Source: Paludisphaera rhizosphaerae
GTDB taxonomy: Bacteria > Planctomycetota > Planctomycetia > Isosphaerales > Isosphaeraceae
Direction: 5' to 3'
DNA length: 64,000 nt
NCBI RefSeq assembly: GCF_011065895.1
Contig: NZ_JAALCR010000005.1
Location: 124,001 to 188,000 of the forward strand
The translations under genes and the position numbers were made by a program. Positions 1 through 8,726 of this stretch are shown here, piece after piece (position 1 is the first letter of the stretch; the number at the start of each line of letters is the position of its first letter). A model generated the notes under the pieces. The model had not been told where the DNA came from and did not search any database. It saw nothing but the letters and a program-made list of their open reading frames with translations.

Positions 1-16
1 GTGGCCCGTAGGGCCG

Positions 17-91
17 GATGAGGGGGACGACCGGCGTCGGACGTGGAGCCGACGGGTCACTCTCGATCCCGCGGCGGTCGTCCCCCTCATC
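17..91. repeat. Inverted repeat in the leading intergenic region
   Basis: A perfect 16-bp inverted repeat, GATGAGGGGGACGACC at 17-32 and its complement at 76-91, is separated by 43 bp. It could be a large hairpin at the end of a gene lying before the window or a member of a dispersed palindromic family. There is no T-run after it, so a classical terminator is doubtful. Nothing else is recognisable in the 325 bases before the first gene. Confidence 0.5.
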
Positions 92-325
92 TGACCGCTT
101 TGCGGTCCGTCTTCCCCCTCCAGGGGGGAAGATGTCTTGATCGCCGCGGCCGAACATGTGTCAGGTCGTCAGCCCCTGCATCGGGTTGACATCCGCGAAC
201 ATGGTGGCAGGACGGCCCTCGCGACGCAAGCGCCTGCCCGTCGCCCGCTGGCGAAGGCCGGCGAGGCGTGTTATACCGAAACCCCCGGCGCGTCCCCCCT
301 CTTCCACCCGCCCGAGACGAACCGC

Positions 326-2497
326 ATGAACCGCCCTCGCCTGCTCGCGATCGTCCTGCTCTCCAACCTCGCCGCGACGGCCCTCGGCCAGCCTGCCTCC
401 CCGGCGGACGGCTTCCCAGTCTTCAACGTCCCCGGCCAGGAAGCCGCGATGGGACGGCTCGGCGAGCTGTACCGGCTGCACCACGACAGGGCGAAGACCA
501 ACTGCACGCTCTGGGACGCCTGGCTCCCGCACGGGACGCTCTGGGCCGCCGTCGACCCTCGCGACGGCGCGAAGGCCGCCCGCGACTACTACCGAGACGT
601 CTTTCTCTCGCGGCGGATCGACGACGAGGGGTACGTCGCCATGCAGCAGCACCGCGGCCTGGCGCACAGCGACGGTTGGCCCTTCCCGACTCTCCAGCAG
701 GCCGGCGGCCGCGGCTGGTACTTCTCGACGTCGGGTGAACATTACCTGATGGACTACTTCCCCACCCAGGCGTTGACGAACGTCGACGGCTGGGAGATCC
801 GCGGCGCGACGGTCGAGGGGTTCGACCCCGTTCTCGGTTTGAAGCTCCGCATCGACGACGACGCAGCTTCCATCGCCACGCCGGCCTTCGCCTGCAAGAC
901 GATCGTCGCCCCGTTCATTCGGCTCGAATGGGGGGCGAAGGAGCTGAAGCCCGACGCCAGGGCCTCGCTCTCGTGGAGCCTCCAGGGCGAGGCCGGGGAC
1001 CATCCCGACCGCCGGTCGCCCATGGCCCTCCCCCCCGCGACGGGCGCCCAGGCGTTCTCGAACGTCCCCCTGCACCGCCAGCCGGGTTACAACGACGGCA
1101 CGCTGACGCAGATCCGGTTCCACCTCGACGGCGCGAAGGGGGCTTCGGTCACGCTCAAGTCGATCATCACGGCGATCGACACCCGGCACCCGATCACCAA
1201 CTTCAACTTCGTCCGGGGCTCCGCCGAGTACTTCAACTGGACGGCCGACCTGCCGTTCCTGCGGGCTAACATCGGCCGGATTCGTGGAGCGATGCGCTAC
1301 GCCCTTCGCGAGTTCGGCGTCGAGGAGCATCACCTCGTCCGCGTCCCCTGGGTGGGGCACGACGGCCGGACGGGCCTGTCGTTCGGGCCGGACGGCAAGA
1401 AGACGCTGCTGCACGGCGAAGGGGTCGGCAACAACTACTGGGACCTCCTCCCCTTCGGCGGCGACGACGGCCTGGCGACCATCTACCTGTATGACGCGCT
1501 CCTCAAGCTGGCCGACCTCGAAGCGGCGATCGCCGCCCATCCTGATTGGGCGATCCCGGCCGAGCCGCAGCCTTTCCGACCCGACGACCTCCGCGCCCTG
1601 GCGGCGAAGGTCAAAACGAAGTTCGACGCCACGTTCTGGCTCCCCGAGACCGGCCGCTTCGCCGGCTGGCGCGACCGCGACGGCAAGGCCCCCGACTACG
1701 GCTTCGCTTTCGTCAACACGGAGGCGATCGCCTATGGAATCGCGACCGACGAGCGGGCGAAGGCCGTCTACGACTGGCTCGACGGCCGCCGGATCATCGC
1801 CGGCGACACCTCCCAGGGCGCTGACATCTATCACTGGCGGTTCGCCCCCCGTTCCACCACCCGGCGCAACGTCGAGACCTATACCTGGGTCTGGTCGGGC
1901 CCCGAGAACATCCCCTGGGGCGGGCAGGTCCAGGACGGCGGCGCGGTGATGGGCTTCTCCTACTTCGACCTGCTCGCAAGGCTCCGCACCAACGGCCCTG
2001 ACGACGCCTGGGCCCGCCTGAAGACCATCCTCGACTGGTTCGGGGAGGTCCAGTCCGAGGGGGGCTATCGCGCTTATTACGCCAAGCCCGGCCGGGGCAC
2101 CCTGCAAGGCGGCGGGCCGGCGGGCGGTCTGGGGCTCGACCAGGAGTTCCTGGAGAGCGTCCTCGTCCCCCCGTTCATGCTCTACGGCTTTCTCGGCGTC
2201 GAACCTCGTCCCGACGGCCTGAAGATCGCCCCTCGGCTGCCGTCGGCGTGGGAATCGGCGTCGATCTCACGCGTCCAGGCCCAGGACCGCGTCCTGACGA
2301 TCTCCGCCGGCCGTAATTCCATCGGGCTGGTCGTTGAGGACGGCCCTGACTCCGAGATGGCCGTCCAACTCCCCGCCGGCTCATGGGACGCCTCGTGGGA
2401 CGGCACGACCCGCCGGATCACCGTCGACGACGGCAAGCCCGTCAAGCTGCCGATCCACAAGGGCCGGTCGTTCAACTTCAACCGGCCAAGCAACTAA
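326..2497 (+). CDS. Secreted six-hairpin glycosidase-like protein
   Basis: A 723-residue protein. The reading frame is open from 137, but the ATG at 326 gives a clean signal peptide (MNRPRLLAIVLLSNLAATALG, cleaved before QPAS), so I chose it. The middle has the look of an alpha/alpha-barrel glycosidase: FNWTADLPFLR, GVGNNYWDLLPFGGDD and later ETYTWVWSGPENIPWGGQ. A C-terminal beta region (about residues 620-720) resembles the cap domain of such enzymes. It probably acts on oligosaccharides outside the cytoplasm; the substrate cannot be told. The next gene starts 9 bases after its stop, so the two are likely co-transcribed. I am sure of the gene, moderately of the fold, and not of the specificity. 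Confidence 0.75.
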   Translation: MNRPRLLAIVLLSNLAATALGQPASPADGFPVFNVPGQEAAMGRLGELYRLHHDRAKTNCTLWDAWLPHGTLWAAVDPRDGAKAARDYYRDVFLSRRIDDEGYVAMQQHRGLAHSDGWPFPTLQQAGGRGWYFSTSGEHYLMDYFPTQALTNVDGWEIRGATVEGFDPVLGLKLRIDDDAASIATPAFACKTIVAPFIRLEWGAKELKPDARASLSWSLQGEAGDHPDRRSPMALPPATGAQAFSNVPLHRQPGYNDGTLTQIRFHLDGAKGASVTLKSIITAIDTRHPITNFNFVRGSAEYFNWTADLPFLRANIGRIRGAMRYALREFGVEEHHLVRVPWVGHDGRTGLSFGPDGKKTLLHGEGVGNNYWDLLPFGGDDGLATIYLYDALLKLADLEAAIAAHPDWAIPAEPQPFRPDDLRALAAKVKTKFDATFWLPETGRFAGWRDRDGKAPDYGFAFVNTEAIAYGIATDERAKAVYDWLDGRRIIAGDTSQGADIYHWRFAPRSTTRRNVETYTWVWSGPENIPWGGQVQDGGAVMGFSYFDLLARLRTNGPDDAWARLKTILDWFGEVQSEGGYRAYYAKPGRGTLQGGGPAGGLGLDQEFLESVLVPPFMLYGFLGVEPRPDGLKIAPRLPSAWESASISRVQAQDRVLTISAGRNSIGLVVEDGPDSEMAVQLPAGSWDASWDGTTRRITVDDGKPVKLPIHKGRSFNFNRPSN

Positions 2498-2506
2498 GGC
2501 TGACCC

Positions 2507-3394
2507 ATGAAGCCGCCTCGTTTCCTCCTTGTCTTGCTCGCGACCCTCGCCACGACCTCCGGCCGAGGCGAGGAGCCGTCGCAGCCCGTCCGGGTGCTGA
2601 CCTGGAACATCTGGCGCGGGGGCGATCGAGCGATGGACGAGAAGGACCCGGCGGCGAAGCTTGCCAAGCAGCGGCGAGTCGCCGACGTGATCCGCGCCAG
2701 CGGGGCCGACGTCGTGGCGATGGTCGAGACTTATGGCTCGGGAGAGTCGATCGCTCGGGAGTTGGGATTCCACTTCCGTCCGCGGGGGACGAACGTCTCG
2801 ATCCTCAGTCGGTGGCCGATCGGCCGCGACCTCTCGGTCTACAAGCCCTTCCACTGCGTCGGGGCGGTGGTCGAGCCCCCGGGCCGGCCGCCGATCGCCG
2901 TCTATTCGGTCTGGATCCACTACGTCGACGACGTCTGGACCGACCCCAAATCACGCAACGGTCGGTCGGCCGAGAAGCTGGTCGCCGACGACGGGGCGAG
3001 CCGGGTGGAAGAGGTCCGCGCGATCCTCGCCGGCGCAGAGGAACAGGCGGCGGGGCTGCCGCTGATCGTGGCCGGCGACTTCAACAGCAACTCCCACCTG
3101 GACTACGTCCCGGCGGCCCGCGACCAGTATGGGATGGTCGTTTCCTGGCCGGTGACCCGGGCCGTGGAGGCCGCCGGTTTCCGCGACGCCTATCGCGAAG
3201 TCCTTCCGACCATCGATCGGGCGCGGGACCGTACATGGTCGCCTCGGTTCCCGGAGCAGATCCAGGACCGCATCGACTACGTCTTCTTCAAGGGGGCCGT
3301 CCTCCGCCCGACCGCCGCGCGACGGCTCGACCAGGCGGACGGCGTCTGGCCCTCGGACCACGCGGCGGTCTTCGTCGAGTTCGACGCCCGCTGA
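2507..3394 (+). CDS. Secreted endonuclease/exonuclease/phosphatase (EEP) family protein
   Basis: A 295-residue protein with an N-terminal signal peptide ending near GRGEE. The standard EEP motifs are in order: TWNIWRGG at the start of the domain, VAMVET with the metal-binding Glu, VAGDFNSN (the GDFN motif), DRIDYVF and WPSDHAAV with the terminal catalytic Asp-His. The length suits a single EEP domain. Members cleave phosphodiesters of nucleic acids, phosphoinositides or sphingomyelin, and the sequence does not say which. It is exported and probably shares a transcript with the glycosidase-like gene before it. The start ATG is the first in the frame. Confidence 0.85.
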   Translation: MKPPRFLLVLLATLATTSGRGEEPSQPVRVLTWNIWRGGDRAMDEKDPAAKLAKQRRVADVIRASGADVVAMVETYGSGESIARELGFHFRPRGTNVSILSRWPIGRDLSVYKPFHCVGAVVEPPGRPPIAVYSVWIHYVDDVWTDPKSRNGRSAEKLVADDGASRVEEVRAILAGAEEQAAGLPLIVAGDFNSNSHLDYVPAARDQYGMVVSWPVTRAVEAAGFRDAYREVLPTIDRARDRTWSPRFPEQIQDRIDYVFFKGAVLRPTAARRLDQADGVWPSDHAAVFVEFDAR

Positions 3395-3496
3395 CGCCGA
3401 CGCTCGGGTCTTGTCGCGGGCCGGCGTCGGCTGCGACGATGGGGCGCGAAGCTTCGACGACGAACGGAACGGAGGCCCCGCACGGGGTTGCAGCGC

Positions 3497-4444
3497 ATGG
3501 CCGATTCCTCGACAGGTCCCGAGCCCGATCAACGCGACGATCAAGCCGCGGCCGAGTGGCTGCTTCAGGACGACCAGGCCTCGGCGAAGAAGCCGCAGCA
3601 GCCGATCGTCGCCCCGAGCGGGGATTCCTTCGACCTGGCCGACACCGACGAGCCCGCCCCGACGCGCCGGGCCTACATCCCCCCGCCCGCCTCCGACGAG
3701 CGAGAGGTCGCCCCCGAACCAGCCAGACCCGCCGAGCGGATCAGGCCGCGCGAGAGGGAGTCGATCGACGAGCCCCGCCGCGAACGCCCCGCGCCCCGGC
3801 GGCTCGACTCCGGAACGGCCGTCGACCACGTCTGGACCCGAGGCGCCGAGTGGGGGCCGACGATCGTCGCCCTGATCGTCTGGGGTGTCGTCGCCCTGAC
3901 GCTTCTCTACTTCCTGCTCGCGTGGGAAATGTACAGCACGGCGATGGCGACCCTGGCGATCGGCGGCCTGGTCGGGCTGGCGCTCCTCTATCCGATCCTG
4001 ATCACCCTGGAACGTCCCGTCCGCATGACGCCCGAGCAGGCGCTCCGCGACTACTACCAGGCGCTCTCGCACCACTTCCCCCACTACCGGCGGATGTGGC
4101 TGCTGTTGAGCAACGCAGGACGGACGTCGTCCCGCTTCGCCTCGCTCGAAGGCTTCAAGGGCTACTGGAAAGCCAAACTGAAGCAGTTGCGCGAGGGCAA
4201 GGCCAAGGGTTCCACGCCGCTCGTCTTCGTCGTCGAGGGATTCAAGTCGGAGAAGAGCGGCGGCAAAACGGAGATCCAGGGCAAGTGGACCGTCCAGGTC
4301 TTCGTCCGGGGCCAGCGCGACGCGGGTCCCATCTGGTCGTTCCCAACGGAGGGGACGCTCGTCAAGGGCCCGGACAACATGTGGTACATCGACGACGGCA
4401 CGCTGGCCGAGCGGAGATCGACGCGGGCGGCGGACGCGGAGTAA
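3497..4444 (+). CDS. Membrane protein of unknown function with disordered N-terminus
   Basis: A 315-residue protein from ATG 3497 (an in-frame ATG nine bases upstream is possible). The first 115 residues are charged and Pro/Glu/Arg-rich, probably disordered. They are followed by two adjacent membrane segments (about residues 120-165) and a cytoplasmic-looking domain of about 145 residues containing MTPEQALRDYYQALSHHFPH and FKGYWKAKLKQLREGKAKG. The C-terminal domain ends in a compact beta-like stretch with two Trp residues. I do not recognise a family. It stands after the EEP gene and is convergent with the following minus-strand gene, 22 bases away. Confidence 0.75.
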   Translation: MADSSTGPEPDQRDDQAAAEWLLQDDQASAKKPQQPIVAPSGDSFDLADTDEPAPTRRAYIPPPASDEREVAPEPARPAERIRPRERESIDEPRRERPAPRRLDSGTAVDHVWTRGAEWGPTIVALIVWGVVALTLLYFLLAWEMYSTAMATLAIGGLVGLALLYPILITLERPVRMTPEQALRDYYQALSHHFPHYRRMWLLLSNAGRTSSRFASLEGFKGYWKAKLKQLREGKAKGSTPLVFVVEGFKSEKSGGKTEIQGKWTVQVFVRGQRDAGPIWSFPTEGTLVKGPDNMWYIDDGTLAERRSTRAADAE

Positions 4445-4466
4445 TCCGCCGCCCGGCCGGCTCGGA

Positions 4467-5846
4467 TCAGAGCTTCCGGTAGGTCTTCAACGGCCCGACG
4501 CCGCCGCCCATGACCAGGGAGGTCGGGCTGATCGACTGGAGCCGGTTGACGTACGAGTAGCCCAGCATGTTCGGGTCGGTCGTGCTGGAGATCCGTGCGC
4601 TGAAGACGCCGGCGGCGTATGACCACGAACCGCCGCTGGAGACGGACGCCGGCTGGAAGAGACGCGGGCGGGCGACGGTCCTCGTGGAGCTGAAGCTGCC
4701 GTCCGAGCGGACAACCATCACGAGCGTCCCCTTGGAGTCGGTGATCGTCCACGAGCCGACGAGCATCTCGCGGATCTGCTCCTCGCGCATCGCCTTCAGC
4801 TCGGCGGGCGTGGGCTCGGGCTCGCGTACGGGCTTGGGCTCCGGGGCCGGGGCCGGGGCCGGGGCCGGGGTCGAAGTCGCGACTGGAACGGCTTCGGTCC
4901 TGGCAAGCCTGAACGTGTACAGAACGTGGCGGGATCCGGTCGGAGCCTCAAAGGTGGACGGCCGGGCCTGTTCCTCTTCCTTGGCGGAGCAGACGATCAG
5001 CCGGTCCTGGTCGAACATGTAGATCCCCTTGAGGATCGAGTCGTGTTCGGTGATGAGGTCGATCTCCTTGGGCGTCGTCGCCGGATCGATGCGGTAGGCC
5101 CAGAGCCGCCGGGTCTCGCTGATCGGCGACGTGACCGAGACGCCCCGCGAGCCGATGCGGACCCGGCCGTCTTCGGCGATCTTGCGGCGGATCAGCTCCG
5201 CGCCCAGCAGTTCGCCGTCGTCGCGGATCGAGACGATGTCCCACGAACCGGCCATCAGGTTGCGGTCGCGGGCGATCTCCTCGGCCGTCGCTCGAATCCT
5301 CCCCAGCGCGACCGGCTCGGCCGGGACGGGGACGTCGTTCTTGATTTCGACGGCCTCGACCAGTTCCTCGGGCGCGACGGTGGCGGCGTCTCCGCTGGCG
5401 TGGGCGAACCGCAGCAGCATCCGCGACGAGCCGGCCAGGGACTCGAAGTCAGTGGGACGAACCGGGGTGTGGCCTTCGCTGAAGCAGACGACGAGTTCGT
5501 CGCCCTCGATCTTGTAAACGCCGGGCATGACCCGCTCATCCGAGGTGACCAGGTCGATCTCACGCGGGAGCTTCGCGGGGTTGATCTTGAAGCCGACCAC
5601 CCGCTTCACGCCGGTGTCCGGAACGGTGTAGGTGATGGTCCGCTCGTTGATCAACACCCGACCGCCCTTGACGAGGCGGTCGCGGATGAGGCGAAGACCG
5701 ATCTCCTCGCCGTCGTCGATCGCCGAGGCGATCGTCCAGGGCCCCATGAGGATCTGCCGGGCCCGCCGCAGCTCGGTCTCCGTCGGCCGAACGTCCGCCT
5801 GAAACCACCCGATCCCCGCCGCCGCCACCACAAGCGAGAGCATCAT
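4467..5846 (-). CDS. TIGR03067-like two-repeat secreted protein
   Basis: A 459-residue protein. The frame is open to 6008, but ATG 5846 (MMLSLVVAAAGIGWFQADV) puts a short hydrophobic leader at the N-terminus. Two tandem copies of the same domain are visible. Each has M-x-G-x-W near the start (MGPWTIASAIDDG and MAGSWDIVSIRDDG), PREIDLVT/PKEIDLIT in the centre and LVVCFSEG/LIVCSAKE near the end. This is the pattern of TIGR03067, a domain expanded in planctomycetes. A Pro/Ala/Glu linker then leads to a third, unrelated lipocalin-like domain (VGSWTITDSKG). Function is unknown; a periplasmic or surface binding role is an inference. Confidence 0.75.
   Translation of the reverse strand: MMLSLVVAAAGIGWFQADVRPTETELRRARQILMGPWTIASAIDDGEEIGLRLIRDRLVKGGRVLINERTITYTVPDTGVKRVVGFKINPAKLPREIDLVTSDERVMPGVYKIEGDELVVCFSEGHTPVRPTDFESLAGSSRMLLRFAHASGDAATVAPEELVEAVEIKNDVPVPAEPVALGRIRATAEEIARDRNLMAGSWDIVSIRDDGELLGAELIRRKIAEDGRVRIGSRGVSVTSPISETRRLWAYRIDPATTPKEIDLITEHDSILKGIYMFDQDRLIVCSAKEEEQARPSTFEAPTGSRHVLYTFRLARTEAVPVATSTPAPAPAPAPEPKPVREPEPTPAELKAMREEQIREMLVGSWTITDSKGTLVMVVRSDGSFSSTRTVARPRLFQPASVSSGGSWSYAAGVFSARISSTTDPNMLGYSYVNRLQSISPTSLVMGGGVGPLKTYRKL
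4843..4866. repeat. Tandem GGGGCC hexamer, four copies
   Basis: Four perfect head-to-tail GGGGCC units lie inside the Pro/Ala linker of the TIGR03067-like gene, where the minus strand encodes alternating Ala-Pro. The array is in frame, so changes in copy number would only lengthen or shorten the linker. Confidence 0.85.
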
Positions 5847-5998
5847 TGCAGGCCCTTTCGAGAATCCGTCCCGGTGCATCCTCCAGGCGCAACCCTCGCG
5901 CCCCACGCCCGCCTTATTCCAGAACCCAGCCCGGAAGGCAAGGGCAAATACGGAACTGGCGAAAACCTTGTCGGGTGAGCGGACACCGGCAAGGACGT

Positions 5999-6466
5999 TC
6001 ACTCCCACTCGTCAGGCAACGCCGAGAGGAAGGCCTGGAGCCGCGAACGAGCCTCATCGATGGGCATGGGCGCGGGATCGCCGTCGGCGTCGTGCGCCCA
6101 GTAGTTACGGACTCGACGCACGTCGTGCGCGCCGTCGCGGATCTTCGCTTCGATGCCTCGGCCCTTCCTACCGCCGATCTCATCGATCATCGCGCTTGCA
6201 TCGGTGATCCTGTCGGGATCCTTGTGTCTTGCTCGATCGTAGGAGCGCAGGGCCGCCTCGAACGACGCGAATAGTCGCACGATGTATGTGCCTTCGAGGT
6301 TCGCTTCGGCGCGGCGTAGGCTTTTCCTGGCTTCGCCGTCGCGAGTGAGGAGATCGGGGGCTGCGACGACGGCGTTGATGTAATAGTCTGCCGCCACGCG
6401 AACCGACCTGTATTCGCGCCAAACCTGGGTGATGTAGTCGTGCCAGTCAAAACGACGGTACGGCAT
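5999..6466 (-). CDS. HEPN-like protein, second gene of an overlapping pair
   Basis: A 155-residue helical protein starting at ATG 6466 (MPYRRFDWHDYITQ). The frame is open further upstream, but the upstream part is only the shadow of the partner gene. Residues 120-125 read R-N-Y-W-A-H, matching the R-N-x-x-x-H catalytic motif of HEPN ribonucleases, placed as usual in a C-terminal helix after a region of long amphipathic helices (about 35-80). HEPN proteins are common as toxins or defence RNases. It overlaps the partner gene by 20 bases, so translation is probably coupled. The family assignment rests on the motif and helical character only. Confidence 0.65.
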   Translation of the reverse strand: MPYRRFDWHDYITQVWREYRSVRVAADYYINAVVAAPDLLTRDGEARKSLRRAEANLEGTYIVRLFASFEAALRSYDRARHKDPDRITDASAMIDEIGGRKGRGIEAKIRDGAHDVRRVRNYWAHDADGDPAPMPIDEARSRLQAFLSALPDEWE

Positions 6467-6863
6467 ATTCGGCAATCGTGTCGAGCACCTGGTTGATCGT
6501 GGTCGGATTGAGAGGTAGAGCCGACATCTCCGGGGGGTTCGGGAACTCCTCGCTCGACGGCAGGGTGAGGTCGACGGTCCAACGACCGTCCTCGAAAAAG
6601 AGGCTGGCCGTCGGGTCGTAGCCGGGCATCTGGTAGATGTCCGCCGCAGCCTCCGCCCCCGGAACGTCGTAGCCGATCGGGTCGAGCAGCAGCTTGATCG
6701 TTCCTTTCTGAAGATAGAGGGCTGGCACTTCAAAGAGCTGGCGGTCGTCGTCACGAAGCCGCTTGGGATAGCGTCGGGTGACCCACTCCGTCCCCTGGAG
6801 CCCTGCCTCGAACCGGCTGACGAGTTCTTCAATCAGGACGCAGAAGCGTTCTTTGGCGGACAT
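6447..6863 (-). CDS. Unknown protein, first gene of the HEPN-like pair
   Basis: A 138-residue protein starting at ATG 6863. It is a mixed alpha/beta protein without signal peptide or membrane segment and contains TEWVTRRYPKR, LYLQKGTIKLLLDPIGYDV and a C-terminal NQVLDTIAEYAVPSF. I do not recognise a family; there is no nucleotidyltransferase motif of the MNT type. Its stop lies within the start of the HEPN-like gene, a spacing typical of toxin-antitoxin or two-component defence pairs. By position it could be an antitoxin or a substrate-recognition partner, which is inference. Confidence 0.65.
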   Translation of the reverse strand: MSAKERFCVLIEELVSRFEAGLQGTEWVTRRYPKRLRDDDRQLFEVPALYLQKGTIKLLLDPIGYDVPGAEAAADIYQMPGYDPTASLFFEDGRWTVDLTLPSSEEFPNPPEMSALPLNPTTINQVLDTIAEYAVPSF

Positions 6864-6905
6864 GGCGGTCGACTCCTTGGCAAGGTCAGACGGCGTCCTT
6901 CGATT

Positions 6906-8591
6906 CTACAGCCCCGCCCCAGCACGCCACCATCGCCAGCGGAAGGCCACCCAGGCGACGATCGAGAAGACAAGGCCCAGAATCGGGCAGACGACGAGGT
7001 AGACGAGCCAGACCGGCGCGACCCAATCGCCGGGGAAGACGGCCAGCGGTGGGGTGACAACGTCGATCTTCCCTCCCGCCCAGCGGCCGCTGGAGTCATA
7101 CGTGTGCATGGGAACGCTCGCCGCGGCGGCGTAAGGGCTGGTGATGGTCAGGGTCGCCAACTGCTCGGGAGTCACCCCTCGCTCCTGTGCGACGCCCTGC
7201 ACATACCACCGCACGCCGATCGGCAGAACGAACAGGGCCATCAGCAGCAGGTACGACATGACCATCGCCGTCGAGGTTCGCCGCGCCAGCGACGAGCACA
7301 TCAGGCCGGCCGCCGTGGTCGTCAGGCACGTCACGGCGATGATCAGCAGGAAGACGACCAGCGTCCAGAATCGGTTCCGCAGTTCCGGCAGCATGACGTA
7401 GGCCAGCAGGATCTGCTCGGTCAGCAGGAACGTCAGCACGGTCGAGACCCGAAGCGCGGCCAGGAGCTTCGCCAGCACGATCCGGCCGGGCGTCAGCAGC
7501 GTGGTCAGCAGGAGCGCCAGCGTCTGGCGTTCGCGCTCCTGGGTGATGCTCCCGGCGGAGAAGACCGGGCCGACCAGGAGGTTGAACGTCACGACATACG
7601 CCACGTAGTACCCCGCGAGTTCCGACCGCAGGAACAGCAGACCGGCCATCAGCGGGATGGACAGCAGCATGCTCACCTGGATCACCACCCGGAGCATCAA
7701 CGTCCCCTGGCTGAAGATCTCGCTGCGAAGCTCCTTGTCGAGGACCGGGTTGGTTCCGTCGGGCATCAGGTCGGTCCGCTTCGCGGGGGCGAAGAGCTTG
7801 TCCGGGAAGGCGTCGCGGTCGATGACGACGCCGATGGCGCCCTTCATCTCCTCCTCCTCGTCGACCACGCCTCCCCCCTGCCCGCCCACGTCGCTCGGCC
7901 GTAGCAGGCGGTTGACCACCACGATGCCGACCGTCGTCCAGATCATCAGGCAGACCGGCGGCAAAACGGCCACGGAGGCGAAGTCGCGCGTGGTGGGGTC
8001 CTCGGCGCGCGTCAGCATCAAGCAGAGCCCCGCCAGCGGCAGAACGACCAGGTAGCTCACCAGCAGCGCGGAACTGGTCCGGCTGAAGCTGCTGGAACAG
8101 GCCAGGCTGAGGAGCCCGAACGTCCCCGCCGCCAGGATCAGCACGATGTAGCTCCGCGCGATCTCCGACAGCAGAAGCCCCCCCAGCAGGTAGCAGAGGA
8201 TCATCAACGGCAGGCTGGAGAGGATCAGGATCACCAGGTACGAGAGCGAGCTGAGCAGCTTGCCGACGAGGATGGTGCTCGGCCGCAGCGGGCTGACCAG
8301 GAGCATCTCATACGTCTTCCGCTCCCTCTCGCCCGAGATGCTCCCCGCCGCGAACGTCGGCGCCATCAGTGCGACGAGGCAGAACTGGCCGAGGAAGAAG
8401 ATGTCATACAGCCGCTTGGCCACGCCCGGGCCGACCATCCGCGACCCTTCGTCCACCCCCGCCGGCCAGTAGAAATAGACCAACGCCCCGAGCAGCGAGA
8501 CGTAGGCGAACTGGAGCAAGAACGACCGCGGAGACCGCAGCGTGGTCAACAGCTCGCGGTTGAGCACGGGGTTGTTGTTGAGCCAAAACAT
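6906..8591 (-). CDS. Double ABC-2 type transporter permease
   Basis: A 561-residue membrane protein. I chose ATG 8591 (MFWLNNNPVLNREL) over a TTG at 8621. It is an internal tandem duplication of an ABC-2 permease: NPVLNREL with a following membrane set and SGERERKTYEMLL in the first half, then NPVLDKEL and TQERERQTLALLLTTLL in the second. Each half has about six membrane helices. The E-R-E-R-x-T loop after the second helix is the usual contact region for the ATPase. No ATPase gene lies next to it, so the partner must be encoded elsewhere. Substrate is unknown. Confidence 0.8.
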   Translation of the reverse strand: MFWLNNNPVLNRELLTTLRSPRSFLLQFAYVSLLGALVYFYWPAGVDEGSRMVGPGVAKRLYDIFFLGQFCLVALMAPTFAAGSISGERERKTYEMLLVSPLRPSTILVGKLLSSLSYLVILILSSLPLMILCYLLGGLLLSEIARSYIVLILAAGTFGLLSLACSSSFSRTSSALLVSYLVVLPLAGLCLMLTRAEDPTTRDFASVAVLPPVCLMIWTTVGIVVVNRLLRPSDVGGQGGGVVDEEEEMKGAIGVVIDRDAFPDKLFAPAKRTDLMPDGTNPVLDKELRSEIFSQGTLMLRVVIQVSMLLSIPLMAGLLFLRSELAGYYVAYVVTFNLLVGPVFSAGSITQERERQTLALLLTTLLTPGRIVLAKLLAALRVSTVLTFLLTEQILLAYVMLPELRNRFWTLVVFLLIIAVTCLTTTAAGLMCSSLARRTSTAMVMSYLLLMALFVLPIGVRWYVQGVAQERGVTPEQLATLTITSPYAAAASVPMHTYDSSGRWAGGKIDVVTPPLAVFPGDWVAPVWLVYLVVCPILGLVFSIVAWVAFRWRWWRAGAGL

Positions 8592-8726
8592 GGACGGGTC
8601 TCGCAGGCCGAGGGCGATCAACGGACAACCGTACGACGTCCGATCGCCTCCAGCCTAACGTCTCGACTCCGCGCATGCGAGCCGGCCGCCCCGCATTCGC
8701 GAGACGCCCGGCGCGAAAGGCTGCAC

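Noticed and set aside
161-2107. 648-residue open frame on the minus strand opposite the first gene
   Set aside because: It is Arg/Gly/Val-rich with no motif and mirrors the glycosidase-like gene, whose sense frame has a signal peptide and protein-like composition.
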